A stretch of DNA of 64,000 nt. Origin: Clostridium sp. UBA4548 (lineage in GTDB: Bacteria; Bacillota; Clostridia; Clostridiales; Clostridiaceae). The notes beneath the pieces are model-generated. The model was not told the DNA's origin. It saw only the letters and a list, made by a program, of their open reading frames with translations, and ran no database searches. The translations under genes were made by a program, and so were the position numbers. This document shows, piece by piece, positions 34,979-45,246 of this stretch (position 1 is its first letter; each line of letters opens with the position of its first letter). The stretch is from NCBI RefSeq assembly GCF_002387895.1, contig NZ_DGLI01000002.1, positions 69,829-133,828 on the forward strand, in the 5' to 3' direction.

Positions 34979-35282
34979 CCATCTACCCTCATTTATAACT
35001 ATTATTATCATTTATTTTTAATATTCATTATTTTTTCAACCCGTTAACATTATTTAATTAACCCTCTATATTGCTTTATAGGTAAATTATTTTAATACTC
35101 TTAAAATAATAATTTTGAACCTAATAAAATTATTTTTATTTTAAAGATACAATAATGATAGCCCTTTATTACATAAATTGCATACCAGAAAAACGAATTA
35201 CACTCTATAAATTAAACAAAGTGAGGATTTATGTTTCATTTTGAACACATTCATATATTTACTTTTAAAGTGTTATACAAGT

Positions 35283-36542
35283 TTATTCAATACTAGAATT
35301 GAATAATAATAATAATAATATCATCAATCCCATTCCGCCAGTTAATAAAGTAGTTAATAAAGCTGTATCATTCAATACAAACATTATATAGCTAAAAGAA
35401 CCCACTACGACATATACAGGTAACTTATTTGTAGCTGAATCAATAATATTTAGTATAATACCAAAAAATATTGCTATAAATATCATCAAAATTACTCCAC
35501 CATTTGCATAGGCATCAGCTAACATCCCCGTGTTTGCATTAGTACCTAGTCCATTATGCGAAAAATAACTACCAATAATAAATGAAACTTTTTGCTGAAA
35601 CGGACTATCTATATTTAATATTTTACCAATTGCACCATCTGCAAAATGCATTTTTTTACTTGTTCTAAAAAACTCATAATATTGAAACTGTATCTGTGCT
35701 GGAATAAAAGTAAGTCTATATGGAATTGATCTTCTTAACACATCTGAAATTCCATAAAAATCCAAAACATATGCAATTATATTTAATCCTGAAATTGCAA
35801 ATACCATTTCTCTTACAAATTTATTTCTTTTAGTAATAATGACACTCATTATTATTACTCCTATCGAAAATAAAAAGGCTTTATTTCCAAAGCTTAAATA
35901 CATCATTAGTTGTAGCGCTAAAATAGGTATTATAAATAAATATTTTTTTCTCAAATAAAAATATGCAAAAAAGAACGGACAAAGAGCTTTAGTACTCCAA
36001 TTCATTAAATACCCCCAAATTCCATTTAATTCATTTTCAGCTCGCATATCATATATTAAATCAAAATTTAGCGCTCTTGCATCAATTCCTCCTCTTTTAA
36101 TAATTAAATATACCGTAGTTATTACATAAAATACAAAAAACATACTTACCCAAATGTTAGCTGTTCTGCTTTTTATATTGAAATTCACAGGCTTAATTTT
36201 TAATACATGCGAAATTATTATTGATGAAAATACCACAAAAAAAGTATAAACAACACTTTGATTATTCAACCAATAATAGGCCAGTGTTGGAACAATCAAA
36301 AATATTTCCATTATAAAATATAAATATGTCGATGGTCTTGTCTTATTTTTAGGAGAAAATATAACAATTAGGAGAAGAAAAATAACTGACACTACATATG
36401 CTATTTTATTAATATTTAAAGTAAGCCCACTATAATTATAAATAGGTGCAATAGCATATATATACATGAACTCAATTACAGTCTTGTAAATAATTAAATA
36501 AATAAACATTTGAGTATTTGTATATTTATTATTCTCTTTCAA
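35283..36542 (-). CDS. Wzy-like O-antigen/capsule polymerase
   Basis: A very hydrophobic protein of about 419 residues with about 12 membrane segments and low similarity to anything definite, as usual for Wzy. There is an external loop with S-H-N-G-L-G-T-N-A-N-T-G. A TTG at 36542 after GAGGTG is the likely start; it overlaps the upstream glycosyltransferase gene by 14 bp. The call rests on topology and position next to wzx. Confidence 0.75.
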   Translation of the reverse strand: MKENNKYTNTQMFIYLIIYKTVIEFMYIYAIAPIYNYSGLTLNINKIAYVVSVIFLLLIVIFSPKNKTRPSTYLYFIMEIFLIVPTLAYYWLNNQSVVYTFFVVFSSIIISHVLKIKPVNFNIKSRTANIWVSMFFVFYVITTVYLIIKRGGIDARALNFDLIYDMRAENELNGIWGYLMNWSTKALCPFFFAYFYLRKKYLFIIPILALQLMMYLSFGNKAFLFSIGVIIMSVIITKRNKFVREMVFAISGLNIIAYVLDFYGISDVLRRSIPYRLTFIPAQIQFQYYEFFRTSKKMHFADGAIGKILNIDSPFQQKVSFIIGSYFSHNGLGTNANTGMLADAYANGGVILMIFIAIFFGIILNIIDSATNKLPVYVVVGSFSYIMFVLNDTALLTTLLTGGMGLMILLLLLFNSSIE

Positions 36543-37719
36543 ATCTCTGCACCTCATCTAAAAGTATCTTTGTATATTCATTAGAAATTTCCTCATAATT
36601 ATAGTTACTTTTCACAAATTCATAAGCATTATGTTTTATTTCTTTATATTGGCCATACCCGATATTTATACATTTCATTATTTTATCTCTTAAATCATCT
36701 ACATCTTCAGCCTTAAAATTATATCCATTGTTAAACTGTAGTCTATCAATATTAATATTATTGTTTTCTGACACAACAGGTAAGCCACAAGCTTGAGCAT
36801 CATAAAAACTTAAACTACATTGCCTTGGAAAAACTGACAAATCAGATGATTGATAAAATTTAGCTAAATTTATATACTTTTGAGTAGGAAAACGGATTAT
36901 CCTGTTTTCAGATTTTGCAAATACTTCATCTATTTTTTTACCGTATTCACCGTTTGTATTTCCTACCACTAATAAAACAATATTTCTATCTACTTCATAC
37001 TTTTTTTGAAATGCCTTTGCTAAAAGCATACCACCCTTGGCCTCATCTAACTTTCCAGTATATACAATTACAAAGTCCTCCTCATTAATATTATTGATTC
37101 TTCTAAATTCAGTTCTTACTACTTTGTCTGGATGAAATAGAAGCATATCAGAGCCTACTGAAATCCAAGGACATTGCTTAAGTGGTATTCCTAAACATTT
37201 CTCAACATAAGGGTCATTTTGAGTTCTTATAACAGGTATTTTATTTTTTATTATTATTGGAGTAAAAACCTTTCTATAAATACTTCTAAATATTTTATTG
37301 AATTTATTAATAGAGGCCATTTCAAGCATATGGCTATCCAGAACAATTGGGCACTTAATTTTTTTTAGTCTTATTAAATATCTCATTGCAGTTAATGTAT
37401 CATTACCATGTATATATAAAATATCAGGTTTTAATTTATCTATAACTTTAAACATTTCTCTTGAGAATACAGCTCTCCCACTTATAAAACCTTTTATTTT
37501 TACTCTTATGATATTTACATCAGCCATTTTATAATATTCTAAATCTCTCTCTTCAACATCCTCTTTACCAAAAAAAGCTGTTAAGTTATTTGGAACCTTT
37601 TGCATTTCAGATGTAACAATCGTTACCTTATGTCCTTGTTTAGCCATATATTTTGGTAAAATATTTATTTGATAACCAGCATCAGGGTGAAAAAAATCTT
37701 CTATATGCACAATATTCAT
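36529..37719 (-). CDS. Glycosyltransferase family 4
   Basis: A 396-residue GT-B protein. The acceptor domain starts MNIVHIEDFFHPDAGYQ; the donor domain has VYTGKLDEAKGG and SVFPRQCSLSFYDAQACGLP, the GT4-type E-x7-E region being somewhat altered (S-F-Y-D). It presumably adds one sugar to the capsule repeat unit. It sits in the operon between the polymerase and another glycosyltransferase. Confidence 0.83.
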   Translation of the reverse strand: MNIVHIEDFFHPDAGYQINILPKYMAKQGHKVTIVTSEMQKVPNNLTAFFGKEDVEERDLEYYKMADVNIIRVKIKGFISGRAVFSREMFKVIDKLKPDILYIHGNDTLTAMRYLIRLKKIKCPIVLDSHMLEMASINKFNKIFRSIYRKVFTPIIIKNKIPVIRTQNDPYVEKCLGIPLKQCPWISVGSDMLLFHPDKVVRTEFRRINNINEEDFVIVYTGKLDEAKGGMLLAKAFQKKYEVDRNIVLLVVGNTNGEYGKKIDEVFAKSENRIIRFPTQKYINLAKFYQSSDLSVFPRQCSLSFYDAQACGLPVVSENNNINIDRLQFNNGYNFKAEDVDDLRDKIMKCINIGYGQYKEIKHNAYEFVKSNYNYEEISNEYTKILLDEVQRFERE

Positions 37720-37746
37720 AAATCATATACCTTTCTCATAATATTT

Positions 37747-38826
37747 TTATATATCTACTTTATTAACAAAAGCTTTTACAACATCATTAAATGATTTGTT
37801 ATTTTTATTAACTTCACTAACAAATTGATCACATTTGTAATTAAACCTTTGCCAATTTATACTTTCAAAATAATCAAATAAGTTGTCACATTCTTTTGGA
37901 TTATTAATGTTAAACGAATACCCAAATCCATATTTGCCACTTACTTCTTCCATATAAGTATTAGCACATACCAAAATTGGCATTTTAAATTTAGCTGCAT
38001 AATATAACTTATTTGAAAGGGCATAGTCTAGCAAAGGTGTATTATTCCCATAAAGATTATAAATAATATCAGTGTCATAATAATAATCTAGTGTTTTCTC
38101 TGGTGGAAATCTATCTATTAATTCAACATTATTAATACTATTTTTTTCACAAAATTCTTTTAATGCAAATGCACCCTTTCCAATAAACCTCAATAAAAAT
38201 CTACTATCATTTTTAAACTTTAGAATTACCTTTTTATTTTGTTCATGGAATCTTATTAACCCAATATATGATATAACAATTTTATCCTTATTACGTTTTC
38301 TATTCTCAAATTTTTTAATGATTGCTTCATCTATTTCACAATCATTATGCACTAATGTATAATGATATTGAGGTAAAAAACTTTCATAACCTCGAGATGA
38401 TATAACTGTAAGTGCCGAATTTTTAACTAGTCCTTTTTCAACTGCAAAAAATACAGGATTATTCTCCATAGTATAGTCTCTTATATCAACAATATATTTG
38501 CCTTTGTAGTTCTTTTTTAAAAAGGAATTTAAAAGTATGCCAGCACTCGTTTGCAATAAAATCACACCGCTGTAATTATTTTCCCTAATTTTATCTAAAG
38601 CATATTTTCTAAACTTTAAATACCCCTGTAGCTTACTTAATTTTCCTGACCCTTCATCCATTTTATTGCGAAAGGCATACATTTGTTTTTCACCGATATT
38701 CTCTTCTATTTCATGTCTGTCCCAATATATCACATCATAATCACATTCTAACAACGAAATGTATTTTGATATATATGGACATAAATATAAGTTTACCAAG
38801 GATATAAAACAAAATTTTTTATTCAT
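37747..38826 (-). CDS. Putative glycosyltransferase (GT-B type)
   Basis: A 359-residue cytoplasmic protein with a GT-B-like plan: an N-terminal half with LINLYLCPYIS-like start and DIRDYTMENNP, and a C-terminal half with VISYIGLIRF and LIDRFPPEKTLDYYYDTDIIYNL. The usual family-4 glutamate motif is not obvious, so the sugar and mechanism are uncertain. It ends 28 bp before the next GT4 gene and begins one base after capG, so it is translated with the capsule operon. Confidence 0.65.
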   Translation of the reverse strand: MNKKFCFISLVNLYLCPYISKYISLLECDYDVIYWDRHEIEENIGEKQMYAFRNKMDEGSGKLSKLQGYLKFRKYALDKIRENNYSGVILLQTSAGILLNSFLKKNYKGKYIVDIRDYTMENNPVFFAVEKGLVKNSALTVISSRGYESFLPQYHYTLVHNDCEIDEAIIKKFENRKRNKDKIVISYIGLIRFHEQNKKVILKFKNDSRFLLRFIGKGAFALKEFCEKNSINNVELIDRFPPEKTLDYYYDTDIIYNLYGNNTPLLDYALSNKLYYAAKFKMPILVCANTYMEEVSGKYGFGYSFNINNPKECDNLFDYFESINWQRFNYKCDQFVSEVNKNNKSFNDVVKAFVNKVDI

Positions 38827-38827
38827 T

Positions 38828-39952
38828 CTATTTCCCCCAAACCACTCTATTTACATAATCCGTATAAGATAATATTATCCTTAACACCTTATCAGATACA
38901 TTTGGCATACTATAATCTACAACGTGTCTTAGTGTATTAACTTCCTGTGCTTCAAGCACCTCTAACCCCTGTAATATTCTTTCTTTCTCTAGCCCTACCA
39001 TCATAACTGAAGCTTCTTCCATTGCCTCTGGTCTTTCATGAGCTTGTCTTAAATTAAGCGCTTTAAATTTAAGAATTGATGATTCTTCACTTATAGTTCC
39101 ACTATCACTTAATGTTGCCTTTGACTTAATTTGAAGTTTTACGTAATCATTAAACCCAAGTGGTTTCATAAGTAATATTAAAGGATTAAACTCTATTTCT
39201 TTTGCATTTATCATTTTTCTTGTTCTTGGATGAGTGCTTACAATTATAGGCATATTGTATTTTTCAGCTACTGCATTTAAGGTTTCAACCAAGTTCATGA
39301 AGTTTTCTTCTGAACTTATATTTTCTTCTCTATGAGCTGATACTACAAAGTATTGTCCTTCTTCCAAATTTAATCTTTCTAATACATCTGACTTTTCTAT
39401 ATCTTCTTTTCTTGAGTTAATTACTTCAAACATAGGACTTCCTGTCTTTATTATTCTGTCAGATGGAAAACCTTCTCTAAGTAAATATTCTCTTGCTATG
39501 TCGCTGTAAGTTAAATTTATATCTGAAGTATGGTCTACTATCTTTCTATTAGTTTCTTCAGGAACCCTTGCATCAAAACACCTATTTCCTGCCTCCATGT
39601 GGAATATTGGGATATGCCTTCTTTTTGCTCCTATAGCCGTTAAACAGCTATTTGTATCTCCAAGCACTAAGAATGCATCTGGTTCCACTTCTTCCATTAT
39701 AGGATCTATTTTAACAAGTATATTTCCTATGGTTTCTACTGCTGTTCCAGTAGCTGCATTTAGGAAATAATCTGGCTTCTTCAATTTAAAATCATTGAAA
39801 AACACTTCATTTAGTTCATAATCATAATTTTGACCTGTATGAACTAATATGTGTTCTATTGCTTCTGACTCTTCTAATTTATTTATAACAGCAGCTAATC
39901 TTATAATCTCTGGTCTTGTGCCCACTACTGTCATTACCTTTAGTTTCTTCAT
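38828..39952 (-). CDS. capG: UDP-sugar 2-epimerase CapG (UDP-L-FucNAc branch)
   Basis: A 374-residue non-hydrolysing 2-epimerase of the CapG/FnlC/WbjD subgroup, which performs the last step to UDP-L-FucNAc. It has VVGTRPEIIRLAAVI, GDTNSC, HMEAGNRC, SAHREEN and a DSGTISEESSI loop, and differs from the WecB copy as expected for the subgroup. It is 2 bp from capF. Its supply depends on CapE, which is broken here. Confidence 0.9.
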   Translation of the reverse strand: MKKLKVMTVVGTRPEIIRLAAVINKLEESEAIEHILVHTGQNYDYELNEVFFNDFKLKKPDYFLNAATGTAVETIGNILVKIDPIMEEVEPDAFLVLGDTNSCLTAIGAKRRHIPIFHMEAGNRCFDARVPEETNRKIVDHTSDINLTYSDIAREYLLREGFPSDRIIKTGSPMFEVINSRKEDIEKSDVLERLNLEEGQYFVVSAHREENISSEENFMNLVETLNAVAEKYNMPIIVSTHPRTRKMINAKEIEFNPLILLMKPLGFNDYVKLQIKSKATLSDSGTISEESSILKFKALNLRQAHERPEAMEEASVMMVGLEKERILQGLEVLEAQEVNTLRHVVDYSMPNVSDKVLRIILSYTDYVNRVVWGK

Positions 39953-39954
39953 TT

Positions 39955-41127
39955 CTATACCTCCACGAAATAAGTATCTGGTTTTTCCGGATTAAATATT
40001 TCATTAACCCACATAACAGTTACCATATCTGAATCTCCAGTATTTATAATGTTATGAGTATATCCAACTGGAATGTCTACAACTTCAAGCTTTTCTCCAC
40101 TTACTTTATACTCAATAACCTCTTCACTATCTATTCTTCTAAATTGAATAATTCCATTACCACTTACAACTAAGAACTTTTCATTCTTTGTATGGTGCCA
40201 GTGGTTACCTTTTGTTATTCCAGGCTTAGATATATTTATAGAAACTTGTCCTCTGTCTGAACTCTTTATAAATTCAGTAAAAGAACCTCTATTATCAACA
40301 TTCATTTTTAAAGGATAACTAAACTTATCAACTGGAAGATAACTTAAATAAGTACTATATATATTTTTAGTAAACTCATCTTCTAAATTAGGAACCACTA
40401 AGTTCTTTCTACTTTCTTTAAATTCACAAAGTTTTCTTGCAATCTCTCCTAATGTAACTTTGAAACTTACTGGTACTTTATGATAAAATTGATTTAATAT
40501 ATCTAATTTCTTTGCTGCAACAATTTCTTCTAAGGATTCTTCTAATTGTTCATTTTCTTCTACATAAGCTTCCATAGTAGAAATAAATTCTTTAACAACA
40601 TCCTCAATGTATACTAATTCTAATTCTTTATTTTCATCATTTATAGTTATTTCAAGGTCGTTAGCTATGTTATTGCAAAATGTTGTTACTACTGAGTTAT
40701 AATTAGGTCTACACCATTTGCCAAACACATTTGGTAATCTAAAGATATATGTTTTAGCTGAATTTCTCTTACTATATTCAATAAGACTTTCTTCAGCTTG
40801 TTTTTTACTTATTCCGTAAGCATTATTTAACTCGGCTTGTATAGATGATGTAATTAATATTGGTGTGTTTTTATTTAACTCTTCTAATTTATTAATAACT
40901 TTTTGTGTTAATCCAACATTACCAACTGTAAATTCTTCATCACTTTTAGGTCTATTTATTCCAGCTAAATGAAATATAAAATCTACTTCTTTTAAGTAAT
41001 TCTCCAATGTTTCATCATTATCTTCTACATCAAAAGTTTTAACATCTATATCTTTATTTAATTTTAATGTAGCTACTAAGTTTTTGCCTATAAACCCCTT
41101 TGCTCCTGTAATCAATACCTTTTTCAT
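39955..41127 (-). CDS. capF: CapF bifunctional epimerase/reductase
   Basis: A 390-residue CapF/FnlB/WbjC protein: N-terminal SDR domain with GAKGFIGKNLV and Tyr-x3-Lys in NAYGISKKQ (NADPH-dependent reduction of the 4-keto sugar), C-terminal cupin (from about 270) with HHTKNEKFLVVSG for C3 epimerisation. It is the middle step of UDP-L-FucNAc synthesis. About 25 residues near 200-225 (Glu-rich, ENEQLEESLEE) look like a lineage insertion. It lies between broken capE and capG. Confidence 0.92.
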   Translation of the reverse strand: MKKVLITGAKGFIGKNLVATLKLNKDIDVKTFDVEDNDETLENYLKEVDFIFHLAGINRPKSDEEFTVGNVGLTQKVINKLEELNKNTPILITSSIQAELNNAYGISKKQAEESLIEYSKRNSAKTYIFRLPNVFGKWCRPNYNSVVTTFCNNIANDLEITINDENKELELVYIEDVVKEFISTMEAYVEENEQLEESLEEIVAAKKLDILNQFYHKVPVSFKVTLGEIARKLCEFKESRKNLVVPNLEDEFTKNIYSTYLSYLPVDKFSYPLKMNVDNRGSFTEFIKSSDRGQVSINISKPGITKGNHWHHTKNEKFLVVSGNGIIQFRRIDSEEVIEYKVSGEKLEVVDIPVGYTHNIINTGDSDMVTVMWVNEIFNPEKPDTYFVEV

Positions 41128-41152
41128 TTTTATAATTCCTCTCTTACAGTTA

Positions 41153-42194
41153 CTATTTAGTTAATGCGGCTTCTCTAACTACATACCACATTTCAAGTTC
41201 TTCTCTTATATAATGAAGTTGTAATAATTTTTCTTTAATTTGCTCTACACTTAAAATCTCAGTGTTATGAGAGTTGTACTCATCTTCTGTAGATAGCTTT
41301 TCGTTACCTTCCACAAAGTACTTATCATAGTTTAAGTCTCTCTTATCAGCTGACACTCTGAAGCCCCCCCATATCTACAGCTTGCATATATTCTTCTTTA
41401 GTTAGAAGTGTTTCATATAACTTTTCTCCATGACGAGTACCTATTATTTTAATTTCATTATCCGCATCAAATAATTCTTCCATAGCTTGAGCTAAATCTC
41501 TTATTGTACTTGCTGGTGACTTTTGGACCATTATATCTCCAGTTTCAGCATTTTTGAATGCAAACACCACAAGCTCTACTGCTTCATCAAGACTCATCAA
41601 GAACCTTGTCATTTATGGATTTGTTACTGTTAGTGGTTGTCCGTTTTTTATTCACTCTACGAATAATGGAATAACAGAACCTCTTGAAGCCATAGCATTA
41701 CCGTATCTAGTACCATATATAGTTGTTTTTTCTGGTGATACTGTATTTGATTTTGCTACAAATACCTTTTCCATCATTGCTTTTGAAATCCCCATAGCAT
41801 TAATAGGATAAGCAGCTTTATCTGTTGAAAGGCATATTACCTTCTTAACTCCATAATCTATAGCAGCTGTTAACACGTTATCTGTTCCAATTATATTTAT
41901 CTTAACAGCTTCTATTGGGAAGAATTCACATGATGGAACTTGTTTAAGAGCTACTGCATGAAAAACATAGTCTATCCCATGCATAGCATTCTTAATATTA
42001 GCTAAATACCTAACATCACCTATATAAAACTTAATCTTATCGTTTTTATATAGTTTTCTTATATCGTCTTGCTTTTTCTCATCTCTTGAGAAAATACGAA
42101 TTTCTTTAATATCTGTATTTAGAAATCTTTTTAGTACTGCATTACCAAAGGAACCAGTACCTCCAGTAATTAGTAAGGTTTTATCCTTAAACAT
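41153..42194 (-). pseudogene. capE: capE, broken UDP-GlcNAc 4,6-dehydratase/5-epimerase
   Basis: Reads as a full-length CapE/FnlA (346 residues if repaired): TGGTGSFGNAVLKRF, the M-G-I-S-K catalytic segment, and the C-terminal D-L-N-Y-D-K-Y-F. Three lesions are seen: TGA at 41654-41652 after P-L-F-V-E, TAA at 41615-41613 just before M-T-R-F-L-M, both in frame, and a +1 shift in a seven-G run (plus-strand Cs 41364-41370); with six Gs the frame continues as M-G-G-F-R-V-S-A-D-K. The start at 42194 follows GAGGAG. The first enzyme of the L-FucNAc branch is thus lost unless another copy exists. Confidence 0.92.
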
Positions 42195-42196
42195 AT

Positions 42197-43432
42197 TTAC
42201 TCCTCTAATATATTTTTCATCATATCTACATATTGCTGAGTACACTTTTCTTTTGTGTACTTTTCAAGGAATATCTTTCTGCAATTTTCCCCCATAAGTT
42301 TTCTATTATCATTATTGATATGTAATTCTTCAATAGCATTTACTAGCTTTCCATGTTCCCCAACTTCCATTGCATATCCACAGTTGTGTTGCTCTAAATC
42401 TCTAACTATATCTGAATTCTTGCCCATTATTGCAATAATAGGTTTACCAGCCATCATATAACTATAAGTTTTACTCGGTACACATAATCCTGTTAACCCA
42501 TCAGTTAAACTTACAAAAAAACAATCACTTATATTTAATGCATCTTCAAAATCTTGTCCGTGTAAAAAATCATATATCGTAACATTATCTAATTTTTCTT
42601 CTTTAATAATTTCTTTAAGCTTACCCATTTTGTTACCGTGACCTGCAAACATAAATTTTATTTTATTGTTATCTTTTAATTGCCTTATAGCATTTACAAT
42701 AGTGTCCATATCTTGGCATATACCCATGTTCCCAAAATAAGCTACCACCAAGTTTCCTTCTCCCTTTATGCTCTTTAAAGTAGCATTTTGAATATCATCT
42801 CTTTTATTTTGCTTAATTTTATCCTCAAACCAGTTTGGTATTACTTCTATTTGCTCATTACTTAAAGTTGATCTACAATTTAATAAATAAGTTTTCATTT
42901 CACTTGATAATGCTATAACCTTTTTTAATCTTTTAAAAATTATCTTATTGGCACACTTCATTACTTTGCTTATCATTCCATTCTCTGAAATACTTTTAGT
43001 AATATGAGCCATTTCTGGATACACATCATAACTAACAAATACTACTTTTGTTCTAAAGAATTTATTAGCCAATGCCGGTATTACTGGAAGTATAGGTGGA
43101 TTAGAATATACTATTACTGATTTATACTTCTTGAATTCACCAAAATTCATTGCTACCTTCATGGTAAATGAAAAGTAATTTATTAGCCTACCTATTGTGT
43201 TACTTCTTTTTTTTTGGCTATATTTTAATCTTTTTATTTCAATATCTTCATATACTTCTTTTAACGGTACTTCATCTGCTAAATTATATTCCTTAGGATA
43301 CCCACATAAAGCACCTACTGAAAAACCTGCTTTTGTTAAAGCAACAGCCGTATCTGTAGGTAACGTAGCAGATGATACATACTCTGGATAAAAAAATTGG
43401 CAAAGAAATAGTATGTCTTTTTTTTGCTTCAT
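42197..43432 (-). CDS. Glycosyltransferase family 4 (WbuB/CapL-like)
   Basis: A GT4 of about 411 residues. Seen are FLCQFFYPEYVSS, VVAYFGNMGICQDMDTI, FAGHGNK and a final S-Y-M-M-A-G-K-P-I motif. Relatives adjacent to CapE/F/G genes transfer L-FucNAc to the lipid-linked primer sugar, so that is the likely reaction here. ATG 43432 is one codon inside a TTG-started frame. It ends 2 bp before capE. Confidence 0.85.
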   Translation of the reverse strand: MKQKKDILFLCQFFYPEYVSSATLPTDTAVALTKAGFSVGALCGYPKEYNLADEVPLKEVYEDIEIKRLKYSQKKRSNTIGRLINYFSFTMKVAMNFGEFKKYKSVIVYSNPPILPVIPALANKFFRTKVVFVSYDVYPEMAHITKSISENGMISKVMKCANKIIFKRLKKVIALSSEMKTYLLNCRSTLSNEQIEVIPNWFEDKIKQNKRDDIQNATLKSIKGEGNLVVAYFGNMGICQDMDTIVNAIRQLKDNNKIKFMFAGHGNKMGKLKEIIKEEKLDNVTIYDFLHGQDFEDALNISDCFFVSLTDGLTGLCVPSKTYSYMMAGKPIIAIMGKNSDIVRDLEQHNCGYAMEVGEHGKLVNAIEELHINNDNRKLMGENCRKIFLEKYTKEKCTQQYVDMMKNILEE

Positions 43433-43456
43433 CAACGTTTTCTCCCGTTTTAATAT

Positions 43457-44395
43457 TTATCTTGAATAATCTCCCTTCGCATCCCCAAGCCCCTCAACCA
43501 AAGAATACTTTTTCTTATACCTAAGCAGTTTCTCTGCCTTCTCATTAGAAACTATCTTTGTTTCACCTGCCACTGCAAGTTTCTTAATTGGACCAAGTTT
43601 TGATGCGATATTTTTACAAAACCATCCTGGAATATATAATCTGAATGGTTTAATTTCAAAAATGCTACAAATAGCATCTATCATTTCTTTATATCCAAAA
43701 TCCCCTGATGAAATATTAAACACTTCACCATGAAGATTATTTTTACAATCTACATATCTTTTAACTGCTTGTACAATATCTTTTGTGTAAAGTAAAGCTT
43801 TTTTGTTAGCTCCATTACCAATCATAGGAACTATACCTTTTTTGCATAGACCTATTAAGGACTTCATACTACCTTTATCATTTTCTCCATAAACTGATGC
43901 TGGTCTAAATATGCATACTGCTGTATTACTTTTCTTTGAATCCTCTAATAGATACTGTTCAGCTAAAAGCTTACTCTTACCATAAATACTTTGTGGATTT
44001 ACTGGTGTATCTTCCGTTATTAATTTATCTGAAGCTTCATAAACATCATTAGTACTAAAGAACAAAAATCTCTCAACTCCATGTTTTGTACATGCTTCAT
44101 ATAATTTTTTTGTACCTTTAGCATTAGTATCTATGAATTGCTGCTCTTCTTCTTTGTTTTTAGGCTTCCAATGAACTGCTGCTGCTAAATGCACTACAGT
44201 ATTAACACCATTAAGGTTGTTTTCCCATTCTGTGATGTTATTTAAGTTGTTCTTTAAAACAGTTGCTTTATTCTTAAATTTATCAATTTTATCTGTATAA
44301 GGATCAACTAAAACCAATTCATACTTATCAATAAACTCATTTACTATAGCAATTCCTATCATGCCATTTGCTCCGGTAATCAATACTTTCTTCAT
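43457..44395 (-). CDS. NAD-dependent epimerase/4-ketoreductase (CapN-like)
   Basis: A 312-residue extended SDR: GANGMIGIAIVNEF, catalytic Tyr-x3-Lys in SIYGKSK and the substrate region FRPASVYGENDKGS. In S. aureus cap5/8, CapN reduces the CapD product to UDP-D-FucNAc; this gene occupies an equivalent position with a membrane CapD in the same operon, so that is my inference. A GalE-type or other 4-keto reductase is an alternative. It overlaps the deacetylase gene by 4 bp. Confidence 0.82.
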   Translation of the reverse strand: MKKVLITGANGMIGIAIVNEFIDKYELVLVDPYTDKIDKFKNKATVLKNNLNNITEWENNLNGVNTVVHLAAAVHWKPKNKEEEQQFIDTNAKGTKKLYEACTKHGVERFLFFSTNDVYEASDKLITEDTPVNPQSIYGKSKLLAEQYLLEDSKKSNTAVCIFRPASVYGENDKGSMKSLIGLCKKGIVPMIGNGANKKALLYTKDIVQAVKRYVDCKNNLHGEVFNISSGDFGYKEMIDAICSIFEIKPFRLYIPGWFCKNIASKLGPIKKLAVAGETKIVSNEKAEKLLRYKKKYSLVEGLGDAKGDYSR

Positions 44396-45246
44396 ATCGC
44401 CATACCTTCTCTATCTATATAATTCTCAAACTTCACAAACTCTACATCCTGCTTCTTAAGCCATTTTATATACTTAATCAACTTTTTCTGTAATGTAGGT
44501 CTTCCAACTTGGAATCTAAAGTAATTTTTCTTACCCATTTTCTTCCCGTTCTCAAGAGTTTCACCAACCACTTCAAAAGGATGTATATAGAATATGAAGT
44601 TATCTTCCTTCTCCCAGTGCTTTTTCATAAAGTACTTCATAAGCCATAGTGGAAATAATCTAAAGTATCCACCACCTGAGATTGGAATAGATTTACCCAT
44701 TATATCTAATGTAGGAGTTTCAAACTCATACTTATCTTCTTTTTTATAAACCATGCTTTCAACGTTTTTAAATGATGACATGTCCATTACATTGTAAAGC
44801 TTATGCTCTTTGAATCTTATAAGACTTGCATCATAGTTAAAACCTAAGTCCCATAACACATCAAGTTTTTCATTCTCCATTGAAAAACAAGGTGCTCTAT
44901 ACCCCTTAACAGGTTCTCCTGTAATTTCTTCAAGAGTTTGCTTTGACTCTCCGATTCTTTTTCTAAACTCTTCTGTTGAAACCTCATAAACTAATTCATG
45001 ATGCTTTCCATGGCATGCTATCTCATGACCCATTTGGGCTATTTCTCTAACTACCACTGGATGATCTTTAGCTACTTCTTCAAGTACAAAAACTGTTATA
45101 TAAACTCCCTCATCTGCCATCTTCTTTAGAAACGGTATAACCTGAGGTGCAAATCTTTGTTTTGAGGCAATTATATCTTTATATTCTTTTAGGTATTCAA
45201 GGTGATACCACTCTTCAAGATCCAGTGTAAAAAAATACTTTCTCAT
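44392..45246 (-). CDS. Polysaccharide deacetylase (NodB homology domain)
   Basis: A 284-residue cytoplasmic-looking NodB-domain protein without signal peptide. The catalytic Asp is in FTLDLEEWYH, the metal HxxxH in ACHGKHHEL, and YRAPCFS is the conserved Arg-Ala-Pro strand. It resembles the exopolysaccharide-linked deacetylases that follow with an about 45-residue C-terminal extension. It would expose an amine on a lipid-linked or nucleotide amino sugar. It overlaps the formyltransferase gene by 4 bp, suggesting consecutive action. Confidence 0.87.
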   Translation of the reverse strand: MRKYFFTLDLEEWYHLEYLKEYKDIIASKQRFAPQVIPFLKKMADEGVYITVFVLEEVAKDHPVVVREIAQMGHEIACHGKHHELVYEVSTEEFRKRIGESKQTLEEITGEPVKGYRAPCFSMENEKLDVLWDLGFNYDASLIRFKEHKLYNVMDMSSFKNVESMVYKKEDKYEFETPTLDIMGKSIPISGGGYFRLFPLWLMKYFMKKHWEKEDNFIFYIHPFEVVGETLENGKKMGKKNYFRFQVGRPTLQKKLIKYIKWLKKQDVEFVKFENYIDREGMAI

